Origin: JACVRW01 sp038323835
GTDB taxonomy: Bacteria; Actinomycetota; Thermoleophilia; Solirubrobacterales; Thermoleophilaceae
Reading direction: 5' to 3'
Assembly (NCBI GenBank): GCA_038323835.1
Contig: JBBQHI010000011.1
Coordinates: 25,138-89,137 of the forward strand
Length of the DNA: 64,000 bases
The notes below the pieces were generated by a model. The model saw only the letters and a program-made list of their open reading frames with translations. It had not been told where the DNA came from and made no database searches. This document shows positions 41,575 to 49,899 of this stretch, piece after piece (within the stretch, counting starts at the first letter, position 1; every line of letters starts with the position of its first letter). The position numbers and the translations under genes were made by a program.

Positions 41575-42260
41575 CCCCCCGCGGGGACACACCCGAGGGC
41601 GGCTGGGAGTCGCTGAAGGTCGCCGAGCTCCAGGAGGAGCTCGAGGGTCGCGGCCTGCCCAAGAGCGGCAAGAAGGCCGAGCTGGTCGCGCGGCTGCAGG
41701 AGGACGACGCCTCGGGCGCCGCCCCTGACGAGGTCGAGGCGCCGGCAGCAGAGGCGGCGGAGGAGGATGCCCCGGTCGCCGCCGCCGAGGAGGCCGGCGC
41801 CGAGCCCGAGGCCGAGGAGGCCGAGGAGAAGCCCGCCCGCCGCAAGCGCCGCGGCGCCGCCGAGGTGGCCGCCCCGACCACCAAGCCTGCTCGCCGTACC
41901 GCCGAGGGCGAGATCGTCGTCCTGGCGCGCGCGAGGTACGTGCGCAGCGCCCCGCGCAAGGCGCGTCTGGTGATGGACCACATTCGCGGCAAGCCCGTGG
42001 AGCAGGCCCAGGCCTTCCTCCGCTTCGCTCCGCGCGCGGTGTCGGAAGACATCCTGAAATTGCTGAACTCGGCCGTGGCGAACGCCGAGTCGGGCCACGA
42101 GCTCGGCGCGGACGAGCTGCGCGTCCGCCGCGCCTTCGTGGACGAAGGCCCCACCATCAAGCGGTTCCGGCCGCGTGCAATGGGACGAGCCACGCCCATC
42201 CACAAGCGAACGAGCCACATGACCATTGAACTTACGACGAGCGAAAGGAACGGGAGGTAG
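41571..42260 (+). CDS. rplV: 50S ribosomal protein L22 fused to an N-terminal SAP domain
   Basis: 229 residues against about 110-130 for ordinary L22. Residues 14-43 (SLKVAELQEELEGRGLPKSG then KKAELVARLQ) match the SAP helix-extended-helix nucleic-acid-binding motif. Residues 44-110 are Glu/Ala/Pro-rich acidic linker ending in an Arg/Lys patch (ARRKRRGAAE). L22 proper runs from about 113: VVLARARYVRSAPRKARLVM, ILKLLNSAVANAESGHELGA, and the tunnel loop KRFRPRAMGRATPIHKRTSH. The start overlaps rpsS by 4 bp (ATGA), and no other start lies close to the L22 core, so the fusion is real in frame. Confidence 0.93.
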   Translation: MTPRGDTPEGGWESLKVAELQEELEGRGLPKSGKKAELVARLQEDDASGAAPDEVEAPAAEAAEEDAPVAAAEEAGAEPEAEEAEEKPARRKRRGAAEVAAPTTKPARRTAEGEIVVLARARYVRSAPRKARLVMDHIRGKPVEQAQAFLRFAPRAVSEDILKLLNSAVANAESGHELGADELRVRRAFVDEGPTIKRFRPRAMGRATPIHKRTSHMTIELTTSERNGR

Positions 42261-42264
42261 CCCC

Positions 42265-43044
42265 GTGGGCCAGAAGATCCACCCCGAGTCCCTCCGGGTC
42301 GGCTACATCCACGACTGGAAGTCGACCTGGTTCAACGAGCGGGAGTTCTCGGACTATCTGCTCGAGGACATTCACATCCGCGACCACATCACGAACAAGC
42401 TCGCGCACGCGGGCCTGTCCACGATCACGATCCGGAAGAACAAGACCGAGGTCGAGGTGAACATCCACACGGCCCGTCCCGGGATCGTGATCGGCAAGTC
42501 CGGGTCCGAGGTGGACGCTCTGCGCAAGGAGCTCCACAAGATGACCGGCAAGGCCGTGAAGGTAAACATCCTCGAGATCAAGCGGCCCGAGCTGGACGCC
42601 AACCTCGTGGCCCAGTCGGTGGCCGAGCAGCTCCAGAACCGGGTGGCCTTCCGCCGCGCGATGAAGCGCGCGCTCACCTCGGCCATGCGCTCCGGCGCCA
42701 AGGGCGTGAAGATCCAGGTGTCCGGCCGTCTCGGCGGCTCGGAGATGGCCCGCACCGAGGGCTACTCGGACGGTCGCGTGCCGCTGCACACACTGCGTGC
42801 GGACATCGACTACGGCTTCTACGAGGCTCGCACCACCTTCGGCCGCATCGGCGTGAAGGTCTGGATCAACAAGGGCGAGATCATGCCCAAGGGCTTCGCC
42901 CAGGATCTCACCGACCTCGAGGCTCCCCAGACCGTGGGTGCCGGCGGCGGCCCCGGTGGACGCGGGCGCGGTGGCGGCGGTCGCGGCGGTCCCGGTGGCG
43001 GCGGTCGTGGCCCGGGCGGCGGCGGTCGCGGCGGGAGGAGCTGA
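42265..43044 (+). CDS. rpsC: 30S ribosomal protein S3 with RGG-rich C-terminal tail
   Basis: 259 residues from GTG 42265 (GGGAGG about 8 nt upstream), starting VGQKIHPESLRVGYIHDWKS. The KH domain has RPGIVIGKSGSEVDALRKEL; the C-terminal domain has GRLGGSEMARTEGYSDGRVP and FGRIGVKVWINKGEIMP. After residue 225 comes a tail of about 35 residues made of Gly, Arg and Pro in RGG/RGP repeats, reminiscent of eukaryotic RGG boxes and unusual for S3. Confidence 0.95.
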   Translation: MGQKIHPESLRVGYIHDWKSTWFNEREFSDYLLEDIHIRDHITNKLAHAGLSTITIRKNKTEVEVNIHTARPGIVIGKSGSEVDALRKELHKMTGKAVKVNILEIKRPELDANLVAQSVAEQLQNRVAFRRAMKRALTSAMRSGAKGVKIQVSGRLGGSEMARTEGYSDGRVPLHTLRADIDYGFYEARTTFGRIGVKVWINKGEIMPKGFAQDLTDLEAPQTVGAGGGPGGRGRGGGGRGGPGGGGRGPGGGGRGGRS

Positions 43045-43047
43045 CCG

Positions 43048-43467
43048 ATGCTTCAGCCCAAGCGAGTCAAGTGGCGGAAGGAGCACCGCGGAAGGCGGCG
43101 CGGCTTCGCCAAGGGCGGCACGCGCGTGGAGTTCGGCGAGTACGGGCTCAAGGCGCTGGATCGCGGGTGGGTCACCAACCGCCAGATCGAGGCTGCCCGA
43201 ATCGCCATGACCCGCCGCATCAAGCGAGGTGGCAAGGTCTGGATCAACGTCTTCCCGGACAAGCCGTTCACCCAGAAGCCGGCCGAGACCCGCATGGGCT
43301 CGGGCAAGGGCTCCCCCGAGGGCTGGGTGGCCGTGGTCAAGCCCGGTCGCGTCATGTTCGAGCTCTCCGGAGTGCCGGAGGATCTCGCCCGCGAGGCCAT
43401 GCGGCTGGCCGGTCACAAGCTGCCCGTGCGCACGAAGTTCGTGATGCGCGAGGGAGCGGGCCAATGA
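43048..43467 (+). CDS. rplP: 50S ribosomal protein L16
   Basis: 139 residues: MLQPKRVKWRKEHRGRRRGF, TRRIKRGGKVWINVFPDKPF, and RMGSGKGSPEGWVAVVKPGR. Typical L16. The stop overlaps the rpmC ATG (ATGA). Confidence 0.97.
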   Translation: MLQPKRVKWRKEHRGRRRGFAKGGTRVEFGEYGLKALDRGWVTNRQIEAARIAMTRRIKRGGKVWINVFPDKPFTQKPAETRMGSGKGSPEGWVAVVKPGRVMFELSGVPEDLAREAMRLAGHKLPVRTKFVMREGAGQ

Positions 43468-43694
43468 CGAAGGCGGACGACGTGCATAACCTGGAGGACC
43501 CGCAGCTGGTGGAGTTCGTGGACAACGCCCGCAAGGAGCTGTTCAACCTCCGCTTCCAGCACGCCACCGGGCAGCTGGAGAACACCGCCCGGCTGAAGCA
43601 CACGAAGCGGAACCTTGCGCGCGGCCTGACGGTGGCCGGGCAGCGGGGCATCGACGTGGAGGTCGAGATTCGCAGGCAGGCCCAAAATGACTGA
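43464..43694 (+). CDS. rpmC: 50S ribosomal protein L29
   Basis: 76 residues from ATG 43464: DPQLVEFVDNARKELFNLRF, QHATGQLENTARLKHTKRNL, ARGLTVAGQRGIDVEVEI. The 3' end overlaps the S17 start by 8 bp. Confidence 0.95.
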   Translation: MTKADDVHNLEDPQLVEFVDNARKELFNLRFQHATGQLENTARLKHTKRNLARGLTVAGQRGIDVEVEIRRQAQND

Positions 43695-44319
43695 GAACGA
43701 AGAGAACGTGAACCAGGAAGAGACGCCCGAGGCTCCCGCCGAGGAAGCCCCCGTGGCCGCTGAGGAGACTCCCGCGGAGGAGCCGGCAGCCGAGGAGGCA
43801 CCCGCCGAGACGGCGGCAGCGCCGCCCGCGGAGGAGGCCGCGCCGGCCGAGCCCGAGGAGCAGCTGGGCCCCAAGGAGCGACGGCGGCGCTCGCGCTCTG
43901 CCCATTCCGGTGAGGCCGGCGCCCCGCGGACGCTCGAGGACCGGATCGCCGCTCGTGCCGAGACCCGCGCCAAGAAGGCCCGCAGCCGGCGCGCCTATCG
44001 CCAGAAGGTCAAGGAGCGCCGCGAGCCCTCCGCACCGGTGGCGGAGACCGCGCCGGACGAGGCGAAGACTGCCGCTCGGGAGAAGACCCGCCAGGGCATC
44101 GTGGTGTCGGACCGCGCGACCAAGACGATCACCGTCCGCGTGGACACCGCGCGCCAGCACCGGCGCTACGGGAAGATCGTTCGCACCTCGTCCACGCTGC
44201 ACGCGCACGACGAGCAGGGCGACGCCCACGTTGGCGACACCGTGCGGGTGATCGAGAGCCGGCCGCTCAGCCGGACCAAACGCTGGCGTCTCGTAGAGGT
44301 ACTGGAGCGCGCTCGGTGA
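43687..44319 (+). CDS. rpsQ: 30S ribosomal protein S17 with long acidic N-terminal extension
   Basis: 210 residues; ordinary S17 has 80-100. S17 proper begins around residue 135 (TRQGIVVSDRATKTITVRVD, RTSSTLHAHDEQGDAHVGDT, ESRPLSRTKRWRLVEVLE). The first 60 residues are almost entirely Glu, Ala and Pro; residues 60-130 are basic and helical (KERRRRSRSAHSG, RAETRAKKARSRRAYRQKV). No start near the core would give a normal-length S17. Overlaps rplN by 4 bp. Confidence 0.93.
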   Translation: MTENEENVNQEETPEAPAEEAPVAAEETPAEEPAAEEAPAETAAAPPAEEAAPAEPEEQLGPKERRRRSRSAHSGEAGAPRTLEDRIAARAETRAKKARSRRAYRQKVKERREPSAPVAETAPDEAKTAAREKTRQGIVVSDRATKTITVRVDTARQHRRYGKIVRTSSTLHAHDEQGDAHVGDTVRVIESRPLSRTKRWRLVEVLERAR

Positions 44320-44684
44320 TCCAGCAGGAGTCGCGGCTGAAGGTGGCCGACAACACCGGCGCCCGCGAGGTGCTGTGCATCCGCGTCAGCGGAGGCTCGC
44401 GACGGCGCTACGCCAGCGTCGGCGACGTGATCGTGTGCACGGTCAAGGCGGCCATCCCGCATGGCGCCGTGAAGAAGGGCGAGGTCGTGCGCGCCGTGGT
44501 GGTGCGCACGAAGAAGGAGTTCGGCCGCGACGACGGCACCTACATCTCCTTCGACGAGAACGCCGCGGTGCTGCTCGACGCGCAGAACAACCCGCGCGGG
44601 ACGCGAATCTTCGGGCCGGTGGCCCGCGAGCTGCGCGACCGCAACTTCATGCGCATCGTCTCGCTCGCCCCGGAGGTCCTGTGA
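44316..44684 (+). CDS. rplN: 50S ribosomal protein L14
   Basis: 122 residues from GTG: MIQQESRLKVADNTGAREVL, GDVIVCTVKAAIPHGAVKKG, and GTRIFGPVARELRDRNFMRI. Standard L14. One-base overlap with rplX. Confidence 0.97.
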   Translation: MIQQESRLKVADNTGAREVLCIRVSGGSRRRYASVGDVIVCTVKAAIPHGAVKKGEVVRAVVVRTKKEFGRDDGTYISFDENAAVLLDAQNNPRGTRIFGPVARELRDRNFMRIVSLAPEVL

Positions 44685-45016
44685 TGGCCGCGCGCATCCG
44701 AAAGGACGACAACGTGAAGGTGCTCTCGGGCAAGGACCGCGGCAAGACCGGTCGCGTCCTGCGCGTGGAACCCAAGCGCGACCGCCTCTTCGTGGAGGGT
44801 CTGAACATCGTGAAGCGCCACAGCAAGCCGCACACCCTGCGCGACACCCAGCGCGCGCAGGAGGTGGGCGGCATCGTGGAGTTCGAGGGCCCGATCCACA
44901 TCTCGAACGTGATGCTGCTGGACCCGGAGTCGAACCGTCCCACCCGCGTAGGCGTCACCCGCGAGGGCGGACGCCGGATGCGGGTGGCCAAGCGGTCCGG
45001 GAAGGAGATCGACTGA
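44684..45016 (+). CDS. rplX: 50S ribosomal protein L24
   Basis: 110 residues from ATG 44684, overlapping the rplN stop. KOW motif RKDDNVKVLSGKDRGKTGRV, then VEGLNIVKRHSKPH and GGIVEFEGPIHISNVMLLDP. Assembly initiator protein. Confidence 0.96.
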   Translation: MAARIRKDDNVKVLSGKDRGKTGRVLRVEPKRDRLFVEGLNIVKRHSKPHTLRDTQRAQEVGGIVEFEGPIHISNVMLLDPESNRPTRVGVTREGGRRMRVAKRSGKEID

Positions 45017-45765
45017 TGGAAGCCGCAGCCGCCGTGCCGCCCCGCATGAAGGAGCGCTACGAGAAGGAGATTCGGCCCGCGCTCAAGGAGCGCTTCGAGC
45101 TCAGCTCGATGATGGAGACGCCCCGGATCACGAAGATCACCCTGAACATGGGCGTGGGCGACGCGAAGCAGGACTCGAACATCCTGGACGCCGCGATCGA
45201 GCAGATGGCCACCATCGCCGGCCAGAAGCCGAGCGTGCGCCGCGCGCGCAAGTCGATCGCGAACTTCAAGCTGCGCGACGGCATGCCCGTCGGCGTGAGC
45301 GTCACGCTCCGCCGCGCCCGCATGTGGGAGTTCCTCGACCGGCTGGTGTCGGTCGCGATCCCGCGGATCCGCGACTTTCGCGGACTCAACGCGCGCTCGT
45401 TCGACGGACGCGGCAACTACTCGATGGGAATTCGCGAGCAGATCATCTTCCCCGAGGTCGACTACGACGCCATCGATCAGGTGCGCGGACTGGACGTGAC
45501 GATCACCACCACGGCGTCCACCGACGAGCAGGCCTACCATCTGTTGCGCGAGCTGGGAATGCCGTTCTCTCCGGAGGGCGCGCCCGGCTCGGTGGCCGAG
45601 GAGCCGGACGAGGCCGCCGAGGAGAAGCGCAAGGAGGCCGCTCGCGAGCGCGCCGAGGCCGAGCAGGCGGCGCTGGAGCAGCTGAAGGAAGAGAACCCGG
45701 AGGCCTACGAGAAGCCTGCCGAGCCCGCGGAGGGCGACGGCGAGCAGCAGAGCGAAGAGGAGTAG
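45016..45765 (+). CDS. rplE: 50S ribosomal protein L5 with acidic C-terminal extension
   Basis: 249 residues against about 180 usually. L5 core: PRITKITLNMGVGDAKQDSN, KPSVRRARKSIANFKLRDGM, RDFRGLNARSFDGRGNYSMG, and GLDVTITTTASTDEQAYHLL. After about residue 190 comes a tail rich in Glu, Ala and Lys with a predicted helix (EEKRKEAARERAEAEQAALE). Contacts 5S rRNA. rpsN follows with no gap. Confidence 0.95.
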   Translation: MEAAAAVPPRMKERYEKEIRPALKERFELSSMMETPRITKITLNMGVGDAKQDSNILDAAIEQMATIAGQKPSVRRARKSIANFKLRDGMPVGVSVTLRRARMWEFLDRLVSVAIPRIRDFRGLNARSFDGRGNYSMGIREQIIFPEVDYDAIDQVRGLDVTITTTASTDEQAYHLLRELGMPFSPEGAPGSVAEEPDEAAEEKRKEAARERAEAEQAALEQLKEENPEAYEKPAEPAEGDGEQQSEEE

Positions 45766-45951
45766 ATGGCCAAGACGTCACAGGTCGTGCGCCAGAAGCG
45801 CGGATCGAAGTACCAGACGAGGAATTACAACCGCTGCAAGCGGTGCGGTCGCCCGCGCGCCTACCTGCGCAAGTTCGGGCTCTGCCGCATCTGCCTGCGC
45901 GAGATCGCGCACGAGGGAATGATCCCCGGTCTCACGAAGTCGAGCTGGTAG
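45766..45951 (+). CDS. rpsN: 30S ribosomal protein S14 type Z
   Basis: 61 residues with zinc ligands C-x2-C-x12-C-x2-C in CKRCGRPR and LCRICLRE, the short zinc-binding form typical of Gram-positive and actinobacterial genomes. rpsH follows directly. Confidence 0.96.
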   Translation: MAKTSQVVRQKRGSKYQTRNYNRCKRCGRPRAYLRKFGLCRICLREIAHEGMIPGLTKSSW

Positions 45952-46350
45952 ATGTCGCAGACCGATCCGATCGCCGACTTCCTCACCCGCATCCGCAATG
46001 GCCTGCACGCGGACCACGACGACGTGGAGATGCCGGCATCGAGCTTCAAGGCCGAGCTGGCGCGCATCCTGCGCGAGCAGGGCTACATCGAGGGCTTCGA
46101 GGTCGAGCCGGCCCGGGTGGGCCGCACGCTGCGCGTGCGCCTGAAGTACACCGAGGACCGCAAGCCGGTGATCCTGGGCATCCAGCGCGTCTCGAAGCCG
46201 GGTCGCCGCCGTTATGTGGACGCCCGCTCGGTCCCCAAGGTCCAGGGCGGCATGGGCACCACCATCATCTCCACCTCGCGCGGTGTGATGACCGGGCACG
46301 ACGCCCGGCGTGCCGGAGTCGGGGGCGAGCTCGTGGCGAAGGTCTGGTGA
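45952..46350 (+). CDS. rpsH: 30S ribosomal protein S8
   Basis: 132 residues: DPIADFLTRIRNGLHADHDD, ILREQGYIEGFEV, SKPGRRRYVDARSVPKVQGG, and TIISTSRGVMTGHDARRAGV. In E. coli S8 regulates the spc operon. Confidence 0.97.
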   Translation: MSQTDPIADFLTRIRNGLHADHDDVEMPASSFKAELARILREQGYIEGFEVEPARVGRTLRVRLKYTEDRKPVILGIQRVSKPGRRRYVDARSVPKVQGGMGTTIISTSRGVMTGHDARRAGVGGELVAKVW

Positions 46351-46360
46351 CCGGAGCGAG

Positions 46361-46894
46361 ATGAGCCGCATCGGCAAGCAGCCCATCCCCGTGCCCGCCG
46401 GCGTGGAGGTGACCATCGAGCCCGAGCTCGTGCGCGTGAAGGGCCCGAAGGGCGAGCTCCAGGAGCGCGTGAGCCCGGCGATGATCGTCAAGCAGGAGGA
46501 CGGCGAGATCGTGGTCGCGCGTCCCACCGACCGCGGGGAGCACCGCGCTCTCCATGGCCTCACCCGCAGCCTGATCGCCAACATGGTGGAGGGCGTCACG
46601 GGCGGGTTCGAGAAGCGCCTCGAGATTCAGGGCGTCGGCTACCGGGCCCAGCTCCAAGGGCGAAAGCTCGTGCTGGCCCTCGGTTACTCCCATCCGGTAG
46701 AGGTGGACGCACCCGACGGCATCGAGTTCGAGGTCCCGCTGCCCACCCGCATCACGGTCCGGGGCATCTCCAAGCAGCAGGTCGGCGAGGTGGCCGCCAT
46801 CATTCGCAAGCAGCGCAAGCCGGAGCCCTACAAGGGCAAGGGCGTCCGCTACGAGGGCGAGCGCGTGACCCGGAAGGTCGGTAAGCGGGCATGA
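46361..46894 (+). CDS. rplF: 50S ribosomal protein L6
   Basis: 177 residues from ATG 46361 (GGAGCGAG just upstream): MSRIGKQPIPVPAGVEV, LIANMVEGVTGGFEKRLEIQ, GVGYRAQLQGRKLVLALGYS, and KQRKPEPYKGKGVRYEGE near the C-terminus. Overlaps rplR by 4 bp. Confidence 0.97.
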   Translation: MSRIGKQPIPVPAGVEVTIEPELVRVKGPKGELQERVSPAMIVKQEDGEIVVARPTDRGEHRALHGLTRSLIANMVEGVTGGFEKRLEIQGVGYRAQLQGRKLVLALGYSHPVEVDAPDGIEFEVPLPTRITVRGISKQQVGEVAAIIRKQRKPEPYKGKGVRYEGERVTRKVGKRA

Positions 46895-47244
46895 GCGCTC
46901 CCACCAAGCCGAACTCCCGCCTGCGCCGCCGGCGCCGGGTACGGGCCAAGGTGGCCGGTACCGCCGAGCGGCCGCGGCTGTCGGTGTTCCGCTCGAACCG
47001 CGGCATCCAGGCGCAGCTCATCGACGACGTCAACGGCCACACCCTCGCCGCGGTGGCGTGGATCGAGTCCGAGCTCAAGGAGATGGGGCGGACCGACCAG
47101 GCGCGACGTGCCGGAGAGCTCATCGCGGAACGGGCAAAGGCCGCCGGAGTGGAGACGTGCGTCTTCGATCGCGGCGGCTACCAATACCACGGACGGGTCA
47201 GGGCTCTGGCCGAGGGCGCCCGCGAGGGCGGCCTCCGGTTCTAG
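46891..47244 (+). CDS. rplR: 50S ribosomal protein L18
   Basis: 117 residues: RRRRVRAKVAGTAERPRLSV, FRSNRGIQAQLIDDVNGHTL, and the C-terminal FDRGGYQYHGRVRALAEGAR. Binds 5S rRNA with L5. Confidence 0.96.
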   Translation: MSAPTKPNSRLRRRRRVRAKVAGTAERPRLSVFRSNRGIQAQLIDDVNGHTLAAVAWIESELKEMGRTDQARRAGELIAERAKAAGVETCVFDRGGYQYHGRVRALAEGAREGGLRF

Positions 47245-47270
47245 CCGGGATCGCTACGGTGAGCAGATAG

Positions 47271-47879
47271 ATGGCTTCGAGAGACAGGACCAGAGACCGC
47301 GCCGGCCAGGACATGCAGGAGCGCGTGGTGGAGATCAACCGCGTGGCCAAGGTGGTCAAGGGCGGTAGGCGCTTCTCCTTCACCGCACTCGTGGTCGTAG
47401 GCGACGAGAAGTCGCAGGTGGGCGTGGGCTACGGCAAGGCCAACGAGGTGCCGGTGGCGATCCAGAAGGGCGTCGAGCGCGCCCGCAAGTCGCTCTTCAA
47501 GGTTCCGATGCACGGCTCGACGATCACCCACGAGGTCACCGGCGTGCACTCCGCTTCGCGCGTCCTCCTTAAGCCGGCGTCGCCCGGTACCGGCGTGATC
47601 GCCGGCGGTGGCGTGCGCGCGGTGCTCGAGTTGGCCGGGATCCACGACGTGCTCTCCAAGTCGCTGGGCAGCCAGAACCCGATCAACCTGGTCAAGGCCA
47701 CCGTGGTGGCGCTCGAGTCGCTGCGCAGCCCGGACAAGGTCGCGGAGCTTCGCGGACTCACCGTGCGCGAGGTGCTGGGTATCGACCCCGTGGGCGGGTC
47801 GCCCGCGGCGGCCGAGGCGCCGGTGGAGGCTGAGGCGCCGGCCGAGGCCGAGGCGCCGGCCGAGGAGGTGGGCGCCTGA
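47271..47879 (+). CDS. rpsE: 30S ribosomal protein S5 with short acidic tail
   Basis: 202 residues. RNA-binding domain: QERVVEINRVAKVVKGGRRF, VGYGKANEVPVAIQKGVERA; C-terminal domain: SPGTGVIAGGGVRAVLELAG and NLVKATVVALESLRSPDKVA. The last 28 or so residues are a Glu/Ala/Pro repeat (EAEAPAEAEAPAEE). One-base overlap with rpmD. Confidence 0.96.
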   Translation: MASRDRTRDRAGQDMQERVVEINRVAKVVKGGRRFSFTALVVVGDEKSQVGVGYGKANEVPVAIQKGVERARKSLFKVPMHGSTITHEVTGVHSASRVLLKPASPGTGVIAGGGVRAVLELAGIHDVLSKSLGSQNPINLVKATVVALESLRSPDKVAELRGLTVREVLGIDPVGGSPAAAEAPVEAEAPAEAEAPAEEVGA

Positions 47880-48061
47880 TGGCGCCTACCCTCCAGATCC
47901 GCCAGGTCAAGTCGGCCAACGGCGCCAGCCGCAAGCAGCACGAGTCGCTCAAGACGCTCGGGCTGGGCCGGATCGGCAAGTCCACGGAGCGCCCCGACGA
48001 TCCCATCGTCCGCGGGCTCGTGGCCAAGGTGGCCCACCTGGTGGTGGTCGGCGATGGCTGA
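47879..48061 (+). CDS. rpmD: 50S ribosomal protein L30
   Basis: 60 residues: LQIRQVKSANGASRKQHESL, KTLGLGRIGKSTERPDDPIV, RGLVAKVAHLVVV. Typical short L30. Overlaps rplO by 8 bp. Confidence 0.96.
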   Translation: MAPTLQIRQVKSANGASRKQHESLKTLGLGRIGKSTERPDDPIVRGLVAKVAHLVVVGDG

Positions 48062-48563
48062 CAACGCCGAAAAGGGTGGTAACGAGCGCATCGGCCTCCA
48101 CAACCTGAAGCCGGCCCCCGGGTCGCGCCATCCGCGCAAGCGGGTCGGCCGCGGCGAGGGCTCGGGCTCGGGCAAGACCTCAGGACGCGGCCACAAGGGC
48201 GCGGGCCAGCGCGCGGGCGCGAAGAAGAAGGTGGGCTTCGAGGGCGGCCAGACGCCGATCCACATGCGGATGCGCAAGCTGCGCGGCCCGCACATGAAGA
48301 AGTCGATGCCCTTCGAGAAGTTCCGTACCCGGACCCAGCCGGTGAACCTCGACGACCTCGAGGCCCGCTTCGACGCCGGCGCCGAGGTCACCCCCGACTC
48401 GCTGCGCGCCGCGGGACTCGCCACCCGCAGGGGCGTGCCGGTAAAGGTGCTGGGACAGGGCGAGCTGTCGAAGACGTTCACCGTCCACGCCCACGGCTTC
48501 TCCGCCTCCGCGCGCGAGAAGATCGAGGCGTCGGGCGGCACGTGCGTGCCGATCGAGGAGTAA
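48054..48563 (+). CDS. rplO: 50S ribosomal protein L15
   Basis: 169 residues: IGLHNLKPAPGSRHPRKRVG, GKTSGRGHKGAGQRAG, FEGGQTPIHMRMRKLRGPHM, and a C-terminal HAHGFSASAREKIEASGGTC. secY follows 4 bp later. Confidence 0.96.
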   Translation: MADNAEKGGNERIGLHNLKPAPGSRHPRKRVGRGEGSGSGKTSGRGHKGAGQRAGAKKKVGFEGGQTPIHMRMRKLRGPHMKKSMPFEKFRTRTQPVNLDDLEARFDAGAEVTPDSLRAAGLATRRGVPVKVLGQGELSKTFTVHAHGFSASAREKIEASGGTCVPIEE

Positions 48564-48567
48564 CCCC

Positions 48568-49833
48568 GTGCTCCGGACCTTCTTCAACGCATTCCGGGTG
48601 GCAGACATCCGGAAGAAGCTGGCGTTCACGGCCGCGATGCTCGCCCTCTACCGATTCGGCGCCTACATACCCGCGCCCGGCATCAACATCGATGCAGTCG
48701 ACAAGATCTCGCAGTTCTCGGGATCGAACGTGCTCGGCTTCCTGAACCTGTTCTCCGGCGGCTCGCTCCAGCGCTTCGCGATCTTCGCGCTCGGGATCAT
48801 GCCCTACATCACCGCGTCGATCATGCTGCAGCTGCTGACCGTGGTGATCCCCTCGCTGGACAAGCTCCGCAAGGAGGGCGAGGTCGGACAGCAGAAGATC
48901 ACGCAGTACACCCGCTACGTCACCGTCGGGCTCGCGTTCGCGCAGTCGATCGGCTACGTGTTCCTCTTCCGCACCTTCTCCAGCAACGGCAACGAGGTGG
49001 TCACCAACTTCACGTTCGGGCGGGTCTTCGTGATCGTCATGACCCTCACCGCCGGCTGTGTCCTCCTGATGTGGCTGGGCGAGCTGATCACCCAGCACGG
49101 CATCGGCAACGGCATCTCGCTGATGATCTTCGCCTCGATCGCCTCGCGGATCCCGGACGGCATCTCCAAGTGGTGGAACAACCCGGACCAGATCTTCGTG
49201 GTGATGATGCCGTTCCTGGCCCTGGCGATCATCGCGGCCATCGTCTTCATGCAGGAGGGCCAGCGCCGCATCCCTGTTCAGTACGCCAAGCGCGTGGTGG
49301 GACGGCGGATGGCCGGCGGAGGCTCCACCTACCTGCCCCTCCGCGTGAACATGGCGGGCGTCATCCCGGTGATCTTCGCCGCGTCCCTGATGGCCTTCCC
49401 GCCCACCGTGGGGCAGCTGCTGCACACGAGCTGGGCCGTGGACTTCTCTACCTTCTTCTCGCCCAACAAGTTCCCCTACATCATCGGCGAGTCGATCCTG
49501 ATCATCGTCTTCACCTACTTCTACACCGCGGTCACGTTCAACCCGGTCGAGCAGGCGGACAACCTGAAGAAATACGGCGGGTTCATTCCCGGGGTGAGAC
49601 CCGGCCGGCCAACGGCCGAGTACCTCGACCGCATTTTGGCCCGGCTGACGTTCCCGGGTGCGCTCTACCTGGCCGCGGTCGCCGCGCTCCCCACGATCCT
49701 CATCAACCAGACGAGCGCCAACTTCTTCTTCGGCGGCACGTCCATCCTGATCGTCGTGGGCGTGGCCCTCGACACGATGAAGCAGCTCGAGGCGCAGCTC
49801 ATGATGCGGAATTACGAAGGCTTCCTCAAGTAG
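48568..49833 (+). CDS. secY: Protein translocase subunit SecY
   Basis: 421 residues from GTG with ten transmembrane helices. Landmarks: RKKLAFTAAMLALYRFGAYI, the plug-region FSGGSLQRFAIFALGIMPYI, LITQHGIGNGISLMIFASIA, and the cytoplasmic loops with RRIPVQYAKRVVGR and GGFIPGVRPGRPTAEYLDRI. Membrane channel for secreted proteins with SecE and SecG. Confidence 0.97.
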   Translation: MLRTFFNAFRVADIRKKLAFTAAMLALYRFGAYIPAPGINIDAVDKISQFSGSNVLGFLNLFSGGSLQRFAIFALGIMPYITASIMLQLLTVVIPSLDKLRKEGEVGQQKITQYTRYVTVGLAFAQSIGYVFLFRTFSSNGNEVVTNFTFGRVFVIVMTLTAGCVLLMWLGELITQHGIGNGISLMIFASIASRIPDGISKWWNNPDQIFVVMMPFLALAIIAAIVFMQEGQRRIPVQYAKRVVGRRMAGGGSTYLPLRVNMAGVIPVIFAASLMAFPPTVGQLLHTSWAVDFSTFFSPNKFPYIIGESILIIVFTYFYTAVTFNPVEQADNLKKYGGFIPGVRPGRPTAEYLDRILARLTFPGALYLAAVAALPTILINQTSANFFFGGTSILIVVGVALDTMKQLEAQLMMRNYEGFLK

Positions 49834-49857
49834 AACACTGCAGGCGCGGGACCAGCC

Positions 49858-49874
49858 GGGGGCGGCACGCCCCC
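49858..49874. terminator. Short GC hairpin between secY and adk
   Basis: GGGGGCG-GCA-CGCCCCC, 24 nt after the secY stop and just before the TAGATT box of adk. No T-run; partial terminator or 3' stabiliser. Confidence 0.35.
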
Positions 49875-49881
49875 GAACAGG

Positions 49882-49887
49882 TAGATT
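49882..49887 (+). promoter_or_regulatory. -10 box before adk
   Basis: TAGATT, 12 nt before the ATG at 49900. Together with the hairpin it suggests an internal promoter for adk-map. Confidence 0.35.
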
Positions 49888-49899
49888 GACCGCCCGGCG

